A stretch of DNA of 64,000 bases from JACCXG01 sp963785755 (GCA_963785755.1 CAWAXG010000031.1:186001-250000); one strand, 5' to 3'; positions 34,101 to 42,861 are shown, counted from the first letter of the stretch. Made by a program: numbers and translations. Notes: generated from the sequence alone by a model not told the origin.

Positions 34101-34992
34101 CGATGTGGCAAGGGCGACGGCCGAAGCGGACCTGACTCATCTGGCGAACGCCTGCGTCGAGGCCGTGCAGGCGACGCTCGACGACGTGGCGGCGGAGGTT
34201 CAGCAGCTCGAGGCCGACGGTCAGCTCACCAGCCCGCGTCCGGTGGACGACGCGCCTGATCCGGCGGAAGGGGATTCGGACCTGACCGGCGAAGGCGACG
34301 GCGAGGCCGCAGCGGCTGCCCCGGTTGAAATGGAGACCACGAAGCGGCCGATGACTGCCGATGAAATGGTCGCCGATCTCCGCATGAAGATCGATCGCAT
34401 GGGCCCGGTGAACATGATGGCGATCGATCAGTTCGACGATCTCGAGTCGCGCCACACGTTCCTGACGACCCAGCGCAAGGACCTCATCGATTCGATCGCG
34501 GCAACCAGCGAAGCGATCAAGAAGATCGACAAGACCACCAGAGAACGATTCGCCGAAGCGTTCGCCGTGATCAACCAGAATTTCGAGCGGACGTTCACGA
34601 CTTTGTTCGGCGGCGGCCGGGCCGGCCTGATGCTGCTGGACGAAACCGACGCGCTCGAGAGCGGCATCGATATCGCCGCGCAGCCTCCGGGCAAGCGGCT
34701 TCAGAACGTGCAATTGCTCTCGGGCGGCGAGAAGGCGCTCACGGCGATGGCGTTGATGTTCGCGATCTTCCAGTACCGGCCGAGCCCGTTCTGTCTGCTC
34801 GACGAGATTGACGCCCCGCTCGACGACGCGAACATCGGCAGGTTCGTCGAGATGCTCCAGGGCATGCAGGAGCGGACCCAGTTCATCCTGATCACCCACA
34901 ACCGCAAGACGATGGAGATCGCGGATCGCCTGTACGGCGTCACGATGGAAGAACCGGGCGTATCGAAATTGATTTCAGTGCAGCTGAACTGA
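31132..34992 (+). CDS. smc: Chromosome segregation protein SMC with Gly/Asn-rich insertion
   Basis: Chromosome condensation ATPase of 1286 residues, slightly longer than the usual ~1180-1200. N-terminal head with Walker A GPNGCGKS (31-38) and VLGEQSAKSLRGDRMEDVIFGG; long coiled coils; hinge at about 572-735 (GRYERAVEACLGDLLEHVVV); C-terminal head with signature LSGGEKALTAMAL (from 1196) and Walker B CLLDEIDAPLDDAN. The ATG 31132 begins the standard MRLQRLEIAGFKSF start. Two departures: a Gly/Asn/Ser/His-rich stretch at about 97-130 inside the N-terminal head, and an acidic Pro-containing segment (SPRPVDDAPDPAEGDSDLTG) near the end of the second coiled coil. ScpA/ScpB are not in the window. 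Confidence 0.95.
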   Translation: MRLQRLEIAGFKSFPDRSELTFDTGVTAIVGPNGCGKSNVVDALTWVLGEQSAKSLRGDRMEDVIFGGSDARRPTAAAEVRLKLSGVAARVPGNAVSGWNGRHHKNNGGSGNGSGHGNGNGNGSGNGHGTVHIEDASPASDGSADAVGLTLATALLDDTPLIVRDVELMRRLYRSGESEYLIDGVICRLRDVQDLLMDAGVGVKGYAVIEQGKIGQILSARPTDRRQLIEEAAGVTKYKSRRRTAELKLEAAQQNLTRVDDIVFEVEKQRGTLKRQAAKARRYRRLRDELRRWEKVQFAQRYRTLAVAIESTRSRLAQARERETAAAAHLAQIEAALEALRLELTTADAAATEARERAHARELAIGRLQQQISFDHHQVETLGTTIAEIEAEVVLLEARREPARVELEERSSAASRCISERDQAASDLAVEERTYADLQTRIEGLEGDVEAARSEVFAAVNAATALRHAMEHASAARARIGEQIAKLEAESHDLRVEAERAAHDRAIAETGLQQAREAIEALCLDRLSRESELTAARTARETRSQEFRDHDHQVAALAGRLRSLEELDAARVEYGDGARLVLAESNGDVGQMGSVADYLEVDGRYERAVEACLGDLLEHVVVSTHEEASAGLRFASDRSAGRVGFLIASDPPFVVAEVPVPALPGVTAMTDIVRVSGPAEKAIAATMADAWIAESTENARMAAGVMRGPVVTMEGQVFRGPNVVQGGTRAESRGILATKREIKELRDRIEVDRATLGRMREEIGTLDVTVAESEAAIASMQAELHRLEKASVGFELQLRAATDTADRIARKHDQIGVERRSAEDELKTQESRHDEAQASIARIAIEQQSADERLNQAQRRLFEARDAMQAQGRRTAEAKAAHAGLMERAAALASEVQRLEDAGRELESRIVSRRDELGRADARRGQLRETIVAAEAQLDADVRDFDDLRQSVRTAEDRCQSLRAGFDAEDVRIKDARRSLEAVRAESAQLDVARATAEADLTHLANACVEAVQATLDDVAAEVQQLEADGQLTSPRPVDDAPDPAEGDSDLTGEGDGEAAAAAPVEMETTKRPMTADEMVADLRMKIDRMGPVNMMAIDQFDDLESRHTFLTTQRKDLIDSIAATSEAIKKIDKTTRERFAEAFAVINQNFERTFTTLFGGGRAGLMLLDETDALESGIDIAAQPPGKRLQNVQLLSGGEKALTAMALMFAIFQYRPSPFCLLDEIDAPLDDANIGRFVEMLQGMQERTQFILITHNRKTMEIADRLYGVTMEEPGVSKLISVQLN

Positions 34993-35079
34993 CAGCCGCA
35001 GCCCCGGCGCACCGCGGCGGCAGCCGCTGCGGCGCTGCCGGACTGAAGTCCCGGGCGGCGAGCATCGATATTCCCATCC

Positions 35080-36252
35080 GTGAACGAGTCGCGATCATCC
35101 AGGTACCACCGCTCCAGGCGCAGGGCCGGCGGCGCGGCCATTGCCGCGCCGGCGATCGTGCTCGTCCTGCTCCTCCTGACCGGAGCCTCGGCACGGCTGC
35201 GCGACGCGGTTGGCGGGTCGGTCGCGGGCTATGTCCTGCTGCTCGCGCTGCTGCAGGGGTTGCTGACCATGCCGCTGGCCTGGTATCGCGGCTATCGACT
35301 GGAGCGTCAGTACGCGTTGTCGGACATTGCCGCATCGGCGTGGTTCCTCGACCAGGCGAAGGCGAGCGCGCTCGGGGTTGTCCTTTCACTCGCCGCGGCC
35401 GAAGGCGTTTACCTCGCCATGCGCCTGTCGGCGGCGTGGTGGTGGCTGATCGCAGCGATTGCCGGTTGGCTGCTGCTCACGGCGTTGACCTTCATTGCCC
35501 CCATCTTCGTGCTGCCGGTGTTCCATCGCTCGCGGCCGCTCGCGCGAGACGGCCTGCAGCGGCGTCTGATCGATTTGTGCGCCAGGGCAGGTGTGCCCGT
35601 CCTGAGCGTGTTCGAGCTGTGTCTCGGCGAAAGGACCCGCCGGGCGAACGCGGCGCTGGTCGGCGCCGGATCGACGCGACGGGTTCTCCTCACGGACACG
35701 CTGCTCGCTGAGTACACAGACGACGAGATCGAAGTCGTGATGGCACACGAGATCGGCCACCACGTGCATCGCGACGTCATGAAGGGGCTTGCCGCCGAGC
35801 TCGCGGTGATCGCCGGAGCCTTCTCTGCCGCCGGTCAGGCGCTGTCGGCGTCCTGGCGGCCGCTCGGTCTACAGTCGCCGGCCGATGTCGCGGGATTGCC
35901 GATCATCGTGATCGCGGGAGGCGCGGTGGTGATTGCGGCCACGCCGCTCTTGAACGGCTGGTCGCGCCGCAGCGAGCGTCTGGCCGATCGCTACGCGATC
36001 GGGTTGACGGCGCGTCCCGACGCGTTCATCGCGGCGATGCGCCGGATGGCGGCGCAGAACCTCGCCGAGGAACATCCGACGTTCGCAGCGCGCTGGCTCT
36101 TCAACACTCATCCCACCGTCGAGGAGCGCATCGCCTGCGCGCGGACGGTCATCGAGGCAGGAACGACGGCGGCGGACCAAGGATCGTTCGAAGCTCGTGA
36201 GCCCAATGCAGAGCAAGAGTCACGCTCGTCGGTTGAAGCGGCGGGCGTCTGA
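35080..36252 (+). CDS. M48 family metalloprotease (Ste24/HtpX-like)
   Basis: 390 residues. Zinc protease motif HEIGHH (His223, Glu224, His227) with the downstream SERLADRYA glutamate (Glu299) and Asp303; helices before and after are hydrophobic, four or five membrane segments in all. The architecture (N-terminal membrane helices, LERQYALSD motif, then HEIGHH) is that of Ste24-like CAAX proteases. In bacteria such proteins deal with membrane protein quality control; the substrate is unknown. GTG start. Its last ~100 bases overlap the convergent regulator gene, and its tail (about 30 residues) is unlike the family. Confidence 0.88.
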   Translation: MNESRSSRYHRSRRRAGGAAIAAPAIVLVLLLLTGASARLRDAVGGSVAGYVLLLALLQGLLTMPLAWYRGYRLERQYALSDIAASAWFLDQAKASALGVVLSLAAAEGVYLAMRLSAAWWWLIAAIAGWLLLTALTFIAPIFVLPVFHRSRPLARDGLQRRLIDLCARAGVPVLSVFELCLGERTRRANAALVGAGSTRRVLLTDTLLAEYTDDEIEVVMAHEIGHHVHRDVMKGLAAELAVIAGAFSAAGQALSASWRPLGLQSPADVAGLPIIVIAGGAVVIAATPLLNGWSRRSERLADRYAIGLTARPDAFIAAMRRMAAQNLAEEHPTFAARWLFNTHPTVEERIACARTVIEAGTTAADQGSFEAREPNAEQESRSSVEAAGV

Positions 36253-38296
36253 CGAGCAGCCGGCCGAGTCGATCGATTCCCGTCAGCTCTCCGTCACCGG
36301 TGACGGCGACTCGCACCGGTGGTCCGATTCGCACCTCGTTCGAGGACCAGTCGAACGAGGCCCGCAAGACCTCGCGATTGACCTGAAAGTAGAGGGCTGA
36401 GCCGTCGGCCGACCAGTGCGGCCGCGTGCCGCCGGCGCGCGAGACCACCACGCGTTTTCCATCCGACCGGCGAAGCACGTACACGTCCCACCGGCCGGCT
36501 TCGCTGCTTTCATACGCGAGCAGGGTGCCGTCTGGCGAGAACGCGGCCGATCCCTCTTCGAACGGCGTCTGGACCAGGGGACTGGGGGTACCGCCCGCGA
36601 GCGGCAGCAGCCAGAGGTCGGACCTGGTCGCGGCGCCACGCTGCTGGAACGCGAGCGCCGAGCCGTCCGCCGTCAGAGCCGCAGGAAATACATGTGTCGT
36701 CGCCGCGTGGATCCTCACCGGCGCGGAAGTTGGCGATTCGGTGTCCTTGCGCCAGATCGCATAGGGCCCGTCGTCGCGCGCCGCGTAGAACAGCGCGTCA
36801 TCGCGCCAGACTGGCGTCGCCGCGTTCGCGCCGATCGTGACGCGGCTGGTCGTCCCGCGCGTCAGGTCGGCGACCCAGATGTCGGCGCGGGTGCCGTCGG
36901 CCGAATCCGTTCCGGCGAGACGCTTCCCGTCCGCCGAGAGTGACGGCGCCTCGAGCCGTCGATCGAGATCGATGACTGTCTCCTCGGAGTCGCCGGTGAT
37001 CCAGGCGAACATCGGTCGCGACTGCCCTGGAGGCTCCGCCATGAGCAGCGCACCGGTACGCGAGACCGCGAAATGTCCACCTGCCATCGGCCACGACAGC
37101 GGAGAGACGACGGCTGGCGCGGCGCCCGTGATCGCGAAGGTGCGCGAATCGAACCATGTCGTCTGGAGCTCGTTTCCACGCGAAAACACGATCGCGTCCG
37201 CGCTCGGCGCCGCCACCATGCCGATGCCGCCGACGAGCGTCCGCCATCCGTCGGGGCGTTGGGGATCGCCGGCGGCAACGGCGCCAGCGTAGCCGCTCGT
37301 GCTGCCTGGCGCCGGAACGATGGTGAAGAGCAGGGCTGTGCCCGACGGTGTGAGGGCCGGCCAGGCGTGCGCGACTTCGCCGTCCGGGACGCGTGGGATG
37401 GTGAAGGTCTCGGGTTCGCCGCCCGATTCCGGAATGCGTGCGAGCCCGCCCGTGGCGGATCCCGCAAAGATGATGTGGCCCTGTCTCCAGATCGCTCCGC
37501 GAACGTCGGGCGCATCGGTCAGAGAGATCGGCGCGCCGCCAGCCAGTGAGACCTTCTTCAGCCGGCCATCCGCGAAGTACCCGATCCAGTGTCCATCCGG
37601 GGAGAAGAACGGCGCGGCCGCCCCTTCCGTGCCCGGCACGATCTCCGGATTCATCCGCTGGAGCGTTCGCGTGTAGATCCGGCACGCTGCAGCGTCGCAT
37701 GCCGACCATGCCGCCACAGTTGCATCGGGCGAGATCGCCAGGGCGGGCGCGCGGGCGTCGAGACGTGTGCCGGGCGACAACGGCATGGAAAAGCGGACCA
37801 CTGCAGGATCGGCGGTCTGCCGCGCGGTCGCGGCGTGCCATACGGCCGTGGCAGCGACGACCGCGAGGACTGCCGCGGCACTCCAGGGAAAGATCCAGCC
37901 GGCGATGGTTGGCGGATCGGCCCGACCGGCTCCGCCTGACGGACCGCTCCGCGCCGCGGATCGATCGGCGTCGAACGGGGCCTCCGTGACCGGAGCGACG
38001 AACCGGTAGCCGCGCCGATGAAGTGTCTGGACGTAAGTCGGCGTCTGGGGATCGTCGCCAAGTGCCTGGCGAAGCGCACTGACCGCCTCGGCCAGGGATG
38101 TATCGGTGACGAAGGCGTCCTTCCAGACGCTCTCGATCAGTTCCTGTCGAGGGACCACATCTCCGGCCCGTCGCAACAGGACCTCGAGCACACCCACCAC
38201 CCGCGGCGGCAGGGGCAGTTCCTCGCCGGCCCGGCGGAGCACACGGCTTCCCGGATCGAAGGCATAGGGGCCAAAGGTCAGGTGTGGGGGACGCAT
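36149..38296 (-). CDS. ToxR/CadC-like winged-helix regulator with TolB-type beta propeller
   Basis: 715 residues: an OmpR-type winged helix (about 1-105; RVVGVLEVLLRRAGDVVPRQELIESVW and HRRGYRFVAPV), a linker, one membrane helix (about 133-150), then an extracytoplasmic propeller with repeated PDG/SADG units such as FFSPDGHWIGYFA and AFSPDGTLLAYES, as in TolB/WD40-like PD40 repeats. The layout, very common in Acidobacteria, suggests direct signalling from periplasm to DNA without a kinase. Target genes are unknown; the divergent amino-acid permease is a candidate. The end of the gene overlaps the M48 gene antisense by 104 bases. Confidence 0.9.
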   Translation of the reverse strand: MRPPHLTFGPYAFDPGSRVLRRAGEELPLPPRVVGVLEVLLRRAGDVVPRQELIESVWKDAFVTDTSLAEAVSALRQALGDDPQTPTYVQTLHRRGYRFVAPVTEAPFDADRSAARSGPSGGAGRADPPTIAGWIFPWSAAAVLAVVAATAVWHAATARQTADPAVVRFSMPLSPGTRLDARAPALAISPDATVAAWSACDAAACRIYTRTLQRMNPEIVPGTEGAAAPFFSPDGHWIGYFADGRLKKVSLAGGAPISLTDAPDVRGAIWRQGHIIFAGSATGGLARIPESGGEPETFTIPRVPDGEVAHAWPALTPSGTALLFTIVPAPGSTSGYAGAVAAGDPQRPDGWRTLVGGIGMVAAPSADAIVFSRGNELQTTWFDSRTFAITGAAPAVVSPLSWPMAGGHFAVSRTGALLMAEPPGQSRPMFAWITGDSEETVIDLDRRLEAPSLSADGKRLAGTDSADGTRADIWVADLTRGTTSRVTIGANAATPVWRDDALFYAARDDGPYAIWRKDTESPTSAPVRIHAATTHVFPAALTADGSALAFQQRGAATRSDLWLLPLAGGTPSPLVQTPFEEGSAAFSPDGTLLAYESSEAGRWDVYVLRRSDGKRVVVSRAGGTRPHWSADGSALYFQVNREVLRASFDWSSNEVRIGPPVRVAVTGDGELTGIDRLGRLLVRRPPLQPTSVTLALHWAHELRTILGPPPSFLPR

Positions 38297-38431
38297 CGAC
38301 AGAGTGCCGTTCGCTCGAAATCCCGGGAAAGAGCCGAATATACCGCGGGTTCACGAGAACTTAAGGAATTCTTGGCGGCGATTCATGCCGATTTCAAGAC
38401 TTCCGCCGCGTGCTCGGGGCACCGTTCGCGC

Positions 38432-39913
38432 ATGTCGATATTCGCGACGAAGAGCATCGATCGGATCAGGCAGGAGCAACTCGGTGGGGAGGACGGCGGC
38501 GGCCTGCGGCGGGTTCTCGGGCCGGGGCAGCTCATCATGCTCGGCGTCGGAGCCGTCATCGGCACCGGGATCTTCGTGCTGACCGGGCAGGCGGCGGCAG
38601 CGAACGCCGGACCGGCGATCGTGATCTCGATGCTGGTGGCGGGCTTGACGAGCGTGCTCGCCGCGCTCTGCTATTCCGAGTTCGCTGCGAGCGTGCCGGT
38701 ATCAGGGTCGGCATACACCTATGCGTACGCCACGCTGGGAGAGTTCGTCGCGTGGGTCATCGGCTGGGACCTCATCCTCGAGTACGCGCTGGGGTCGGCG
38801 ACCGTCGCGGTGGGCTGGTCCGGGAATCTCGTCGCGCTGCTGGCGCAATTCGGTCTCAGCTTTCCGGCTGCGTTCAGCGCTCCGCCTGGCACGGTCATCC
38901 AGGTTACCGGCGCCGAGCCGGTCACCGCGATCTTCAACCTCCCGGCCGTCCTGATCACGGTCGCGGTCACGGCGCTGCTCGTGTTCGGCGTCAGCGAATC
39001 CGCAACGGTGAACTCGGCCATCGTCGTCATCAAGGTCGCCGTCGTGCTGATCGTGATTGGCGCCGGCGCGTTTTTCATCAATCCCGCGAACTGGCAGCCG
39101 TTCATTCCGGAGAACACGGGGCGATTCGGCGAGTTCGGGTGGAGCGGCATCCTCCGCGGGGCGGCAGTCATCTTCTTCGCCTACATAGGATTCGATGCGG
39201 TCTCGACCTCGGCCCAGGAAGCACGCAATCCTCAGCGCGACATGCCGCGCGGCATCCTGGGATCGCTCGCGATCTGCACGGTGCTCTACGTGCTCGTCTC
39301 CGGCGTCATGGTCGGGCTCGTGCCGTACCGCGAGATGCTGAACGAGCCGGCGCCGCTGGTCGTCGCCGTTCAGGCCGCCGCGGATCGCGCCGCCGGGACG
39401 GCGTGGCAGGGGCCGATGGACATCGTGAAGATTCTCGTCGCGGTCGGCGCGCTGGCGGGCTTGAGCTCGGTCATGGTCGTGAACATGCTCGCGCAGCCGA
39501 GGATCTTCCTGGCCATGTCACGCGACGGGCTGCTGCCGCCATGGGCCGGACGCGTCCATCCGCGTTTTCGCACGCCTCATGTCTCGACCATCGTGACCGG
39601 CACCGTCGTGGCGGTCGCCGCGGGACTCACGCCGATCGATACGCTCGGCAATCTCGTGAGCATCGGCACGCTGCTGGCGTTCGTCATCGTGTCGATCGGC
39701 GTGATCGTGCTCCGGCGCACGCAGCCTGACCTGCCGCGGCCTTTCAGGGTGCCGCTGGTACCGCTGCTTCCCGCGGTGTCGGCGCTGGTGAGTTTCGTCT
39801 TGATGATGGGACTGCCCTGGGACACCTGGCAGCGCCTGATTCTCTGGATGGCAATCGGAATAGCCCTGTACGCCGGCTACGGACACAGAAAGAGCCGGCT
39901 CAGGACTGCGTAG
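38432..39913 (+). CDS. APC family amino acid permease
   Basis: 493 residues, about 12 membrane helices. The LIMLGVGAVIGTGIFVLTG start, SVPVSGSAYTYAYATLGEFVAWVIGWDLILEYALG and FFAYIGFDAVSTSAQEARNPQRDMP are hallmarks of the cationic amino acid transporter (YfnA/CAT) branch. ATG 38432 is chosen; the open frame extends upstream through the divergent regulator gene without a family match. The 135 bases between it and the regulator hold the presumed divergent promoters, with TATATT near 38338-38343 for the minus strand but no convincing -35. Confidence 0.9.
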   Translation: MSIFATKSIDRIRQEQLGGEDGGGLRRVLGPGQLIMLGVGAVIGTGIFVLTGQAAAANAGPAIVISMLVAGLTSVLAALCYSEFAASVPVSGSAYTYAYATLGEFVAWVIGWDLILEYALGSATVAVGWSGNLVALLAQFGLSFPAAFSAPPGTVIQVTGAEPVTAIFNLPAVLITVAVTALLVFGVSESATVNSAIVVIKVAVVLIVIGAGAFFINPANWQPFIPENTGRFGEFGWSGILRGAAVIFFAYIGFDAVSTSAQEARNPQRDMPRGILGSLAICTVLYVLVSGVMVGLVPYREMLNEPAPLVVAVQAAADRAAGTAWQGPMDIVKILVAVGALAGLSSVMVVNMLAQPRIFLAMSRDGLLPPWAGRVHPRFRTPHVSTIVTGTVVAVAAGLTPIDTLGNLVSIGTLLAFVIVSIGVIVLRRTQPDLPRPFRVPLVPLLPAVSALVSFVLMMGLPWDTWQRLILWMAIGIALYAGYGHRKSRLRTA

Positions 39914-39953
39914 CGGTTGTGTGCACCCGGCGCCGCTCGAGCGCGCAGGCGCG

Positions 39954-40301
39954 TCACTTGACGATCAGGCGGCCCTTCATGTTGCGGCAGCGCTCGTCGG
40001 CGGTGAGGTTGCAGTAGAACTCGCTCTCGCCCGGCTGGTCGGCGCGGAATTCGAAGGTGACGGTCTGCCCGGCGCCGGCGCGCTTGGAGATCCGGTATTT
40101 CTCGTTGGTGAAGCTGTGGGGCATGTCCGCGGCCCTGAAGGTGACCTTCACGAGATCGTCCTTCTTGACGACGATCTCGGCGGGGGAGAACGCGTGGTCC
40201 TGGCCGGTGATCGTGAACGACCGGACCTCTCCCTGCTCGCGCGCCGAGAGGCCGACGAACGAGACCGCTGCGATGACGAGACAAGCGAGCGGACGGTTCA
40301 T
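39954..40301 (-). CDS. Exported cupredoxin-like protein with altered copper-ligand pattern
   Basis: 115 residues: signal peptide (about 1-20), then a single cupredoxin beta-sandwich (EIVVKKDDLVKVTF and GQTVTFEFRADQPGESEFYC). Candidate ligands His62 (MPHSF), Cys97, Cys105 and Met108. The spacing Cys-X7-Cys-X2-Met matches that of the last ligands of CuA/CoxII sites, except that a Cys occupies the usual His position and the middle CuA Cys is absent. It may bind copper in a periplasmic electron-transfer role, or have lost it. Transcribed after pnp with a 114-base gap. Confidence 0.85.
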   Translation of the reverse strand: MNRPLACLVIAAVSFVGLSAREQGEVRSFTITGQDHAFSPAEIVVKKDDLVKVTFRAADMPHSFTNEKYRISKRAGAGQTVTFEFRADQPGESEFYCNLTADERCRNMKGRLIVK

Positions 40302-40415
40302 GGCGCAACCTCCCAGGGAGAGTCGAAACCCCGCTGCAAACCGTGGAGAAGACAGGTCTTCATTGGTTTGGACGGTGGGCCAGCCGTTTTAGTTGGTCCA
40401 GCTGAGCAGTTGGGC

Positions 40416-42743
40416 TCAGCTCTTCTCAGCCGGCTGCTCGTCGTCCCGCGGCCGATTCTGACGGTCGCCGCCTTCGGGGCGGCCCCGATCGTCGCCGCCA
40501 CGGGGGCGTTCCCCCCGATCGCGCGGGCCCCGATCCCGGTCGCCGCGGAAGCCACCCTCGCGGCGGCCACCGTGACCCTGATGACCGCCCTCGCGCCGGT
40601 GCCCTCCCTCGGAGCGCCCGCCACCGCCACCGCCGCCTTCAGGCCCCGCGGCCACTCCCTCGGGCGGTTCGATGAGGGCCTTACGGCTCAGTCTGATCTT
40701 GCCCGAGGGGTCGATGTTGATCACCTTGACGAGGACCTGCTCGCCTTCCTTCAATTCGTCCCTGACCTCCTTCACGCGGTAATGCGCGATCTCGGAGACG
40801 TGGAGGAGGCCGTCGAGGCCGGGCATGATCTCGACGAACGCACCGAAGTCGGTGATCCGCTGAACCTTGCCCATGTAGGTCTTGTTCAATTCGGGGGTAG
40901 CGGTCAATTCCTGGATGATGCCGATCGCCTTCTGAGCCGACGCTTCGTCGGCCGACGCCACATTCACACGGCCGTCGTCTTCCACGTCGATCTTGACGCC
41001 CGTCCGCTCGATGATGCTGCGGATCATCTTGCCGCCCGGTCCGATCACGTCCCGGATCTTGTCGACCGGAATCCGGATGGTGACGATGCGGGGCGCGTGC
41101 GCGGAGACGTTGTCGCGCGCGTTGCTCAGCGTCTGCTGCATTTTCTCGAGAATCGCCATGCGTCCGCTGCGCGCCTGCTCGAGCGCCTTGCGCATGATGT
41201 CCATCGTGATGCCCGACACCTTGATGTCCATCTGCAGGGCGGTGATGCCGTTGCCCGAGCCGGCGACTTTGAAGTCCATGTCGCCGTAATGATCCTCGGC
41301 GCCGGCGATGTCGCTCAGCACCGCGTACTTGCCCGACTGCTCGTCCATGATCAGGCCCATCGCGACGCCCGCGACCGGCGACTTCAGCGGCACGCCGGCG
41401 TCGAACATCGCCAGCGACCCGCCGCAGACGGAGGCCATCGAGGACGAGCCGTTGGATTCGAGAATGTCGGAGACGACGCGGATGGTGTAGGGGAATGTGT
41501 CCTCGCCCGGGATCATCGGCGAGAGCGCACGCTCGGCGAGCGCGCCGTGGCCGATTTCGCGCCGGCCTGGACCGCGCAGGAACTGCACTTCGCCGACCGA
41601 GAACGGCGGGAAGTTGTAGTGGAGCATGAAGCGCTTCCACGTTTCACCGTCGACGGTCTCGACTTTCTGCTGATCTTCGGCCGTGCCGAGGGTCGCGGTG
41701 ACGAGCGCCTGCGTCTCGCCGCGCTGGAAGACCGAGGAGCCGTGGGTGCGCGGGAGCACGCCGACTTCGATGCTGATCGGGCGGATTTCGTCGAAGGCAC
41801 GGCCGTCGAGGCGCTTGCCGCGCTCGAGCGCCTCGTCACGCATGACCTTTTCCTTCAACTCCTTGAAGATCGTCTTGGCGTCGCTGCGCCGCTCGACCTC
41901 CCCGTCCGGAATGCTGGCGACCAGATCCGCCAGCACCTGATCGACGGTGCCGTAGTTCTCGAGCTTGTCCTTGATGCGCATCGCTTCCGCCAGCGGAAGG
42001 TAGACCTTCTCTTCCACCTCGCGGTAGAAGTCGTGCGCGATCTGCTTGCTCTGCACCTCGATCTTCTTCTTGCCCGCTTCCTTCGCGAGCGCGTCGATCG
42101 CGGCGACGATCTCGCGAATCGCCGCCTGCGCCTGTTCGAAGGCCTGAACGATCTCCTCTTCGGAGACTTCCTTCGCGCCGGCCTCGACCATCACGATGGC
42201 GTCCTTGGTGCCGGCGACGATGAGATCGAGACTCGACTGGCGGCGCTGCTCGTAGCTTGGATTGATGATGTATTGGCCGTCGATGAGCCCGATCCGCACG
42301 CCGGCGATGGTCTTCGTGAACGGGATTGACGAGAGGGCGAGGGCGGCTGACGCGCCGGTGATGGCCAGGACGTCCGAGTCGCTTTCCGAGTCGGCCGACA
42401 GCAGCAGAGAGATGATCTGCGTCTCGTGCCGCCAGCCATACGGGAACAGCGGCCGGATCGGCCGATCGATCAGGCGGCTGGTCAGCACTTCCTTCTCGCT
42501 GGGCTTGCCCTCGCGCTTGAAGAAGCCGCCGGGAATCCGACCTGACGCGTAGGTGTACTCGCGATAGTCGACGGTGAGCGGCAGGAAGTCGATCCCTTCA
42601 CGCGGGTTGGTCGCTGCGCACGCGGTCACCAGGACCATCGTGTCGCCTGACCGGACCACGACTGCGCCGTCCGCCTGTTTGGCGAGCCGCCCGGTCTCGA
42701 TCGAGATCGTGCGTGAACCAACCGAAATGTTTCGTGTATGCAT
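40416..42743 (-). CDS. pnp: Polyribonucleotide nucleotidyltransferase (PNPase) with Arg/Gly tail
   Basis: 3'-5' phosphorolytic exoribonuclease of mRNA decay. 775 residues: two RNase PH domains (VLVTACAATNPREGIDFLPL and FPPFSVGEVQFLRGPGRREIGHGAL), an all-alpha linker, then KH (IRIPVDKIRDVIGPGGKMIR) and S1 (YMGKVQRITDFGAFVEIMPGLDGLLHVSEIA). After S1 an extra ~80 residues rich in Gly, Arg and Glu/Asp extend the protein (GGHRREGG, DRGPRDRGERPRGGDD), probably disordered and RNA-binding. rpsO lies upstream, the classic rpsO-pnp order, with two hairpins between (42798-42848). Confidence 0.97.
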   Translation of the reverse strand: MHTRNISVGSRTISIETGRLAKQADGAVVVRSGDTMVLVTACAATNPREGIDFLPLTVDYREYTYASGRIPGGFFKREGKPSEKEVLTSRLIDRPIRPLFPYGWRHETQIISLLLSADSESDSDVLAITGASAALALSSIPFTKTIAGVRIGLIDGQYIINPSYEQRRQSSLDLIVAGTKDAIVMVEAGAKEVSEEEIVQAFEQAQAAIREIVAAIDALAKEAGKKKIEVQSKQIAHDFYREVEEKVYLPLAEAMRIKDKLENYGTVDQVLADLVASIPDGEVERRSDAKTIFKELKEKVMRDEALERGKRLDGRAFDEIRPISIEVGVLPRTHGSSVFQRGETQALVTATLGTAEDQQKVETVDGETWKRFMLHYNFPPFSVGEVQFLRGPGRREIGHGALAERALSPMIPGEDTFPYTIRVVSDILESNGSSSMASVCGGSLAMFDAGVPLKSPVAGVAMGLIMDEQSGKYAVLSDIAGAEDHYGDMDFKVAGSGNGITALQMDIKVSGITMDIMRKALEQARSGRMAILEKMQQTLSNARDNVSAHAPRIVTIRIPVDKIRDVIGPGGKMIRSIIERTGVKIDVEDDGRVNVASADEASAQKAIGIIQELTATPELNKTYMGKVQRITDFGAFVEIMPGLDGLLHVSEIAHYRVKEVRDELKEGEQVLVKVINIDPSGKIRLSRKALIEPPEGVAAGPEGGGGGGGRSEGGHRREGGHQGHGGRREGGFRGDRDRGPRDRGERPRGGDDRGRPEGGDRQNRPRDDEQPAEKS

Positions 42744-42797
42744 CTGTTTGTCCGTCTTTCGAGCTGCGCCAGCTTCCTGAGTGCGTGCGTGGTTTCT

Positions 42798-42848
42798 GTC
42801 GAATCAGACGCGTGCTGATTCCGACGCGCCCGACTTCACACGTCGGGC
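42798..42848 (-). promoter_or_regulatory. Two hairpins between rpsO and pnp
   Basis: Minus-strand order: GCCCGAC/GTCGGGC stem (42842-42848 with 42828-42834, loop of 7), then a 10-bp stem with one bulge (42815-42825 with 42798-42807). No T run follows. In enterobacteria the same intergenic region carries an RNase III-cut hairpin that controls pnp; similar processing is possible here (inference). Confidence 0.55.
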
Positions 42849-42861
42849 GGGTGCTGATGTC

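Noticed and set aside
40400..40421. AGCTGAGC/GCTCAGCT hairpin at the pnp stop as a terminator
   Set aside because: Overlaps the stop codon and is not followed by a T run on the minus strand.
39921..42329. Long plus-strand open frame (about 800 codons) opposite pnp
   Set aside because: Asp/Arg/Leu-rich shadow of pnp; pnp has full family motifs on the other strand.
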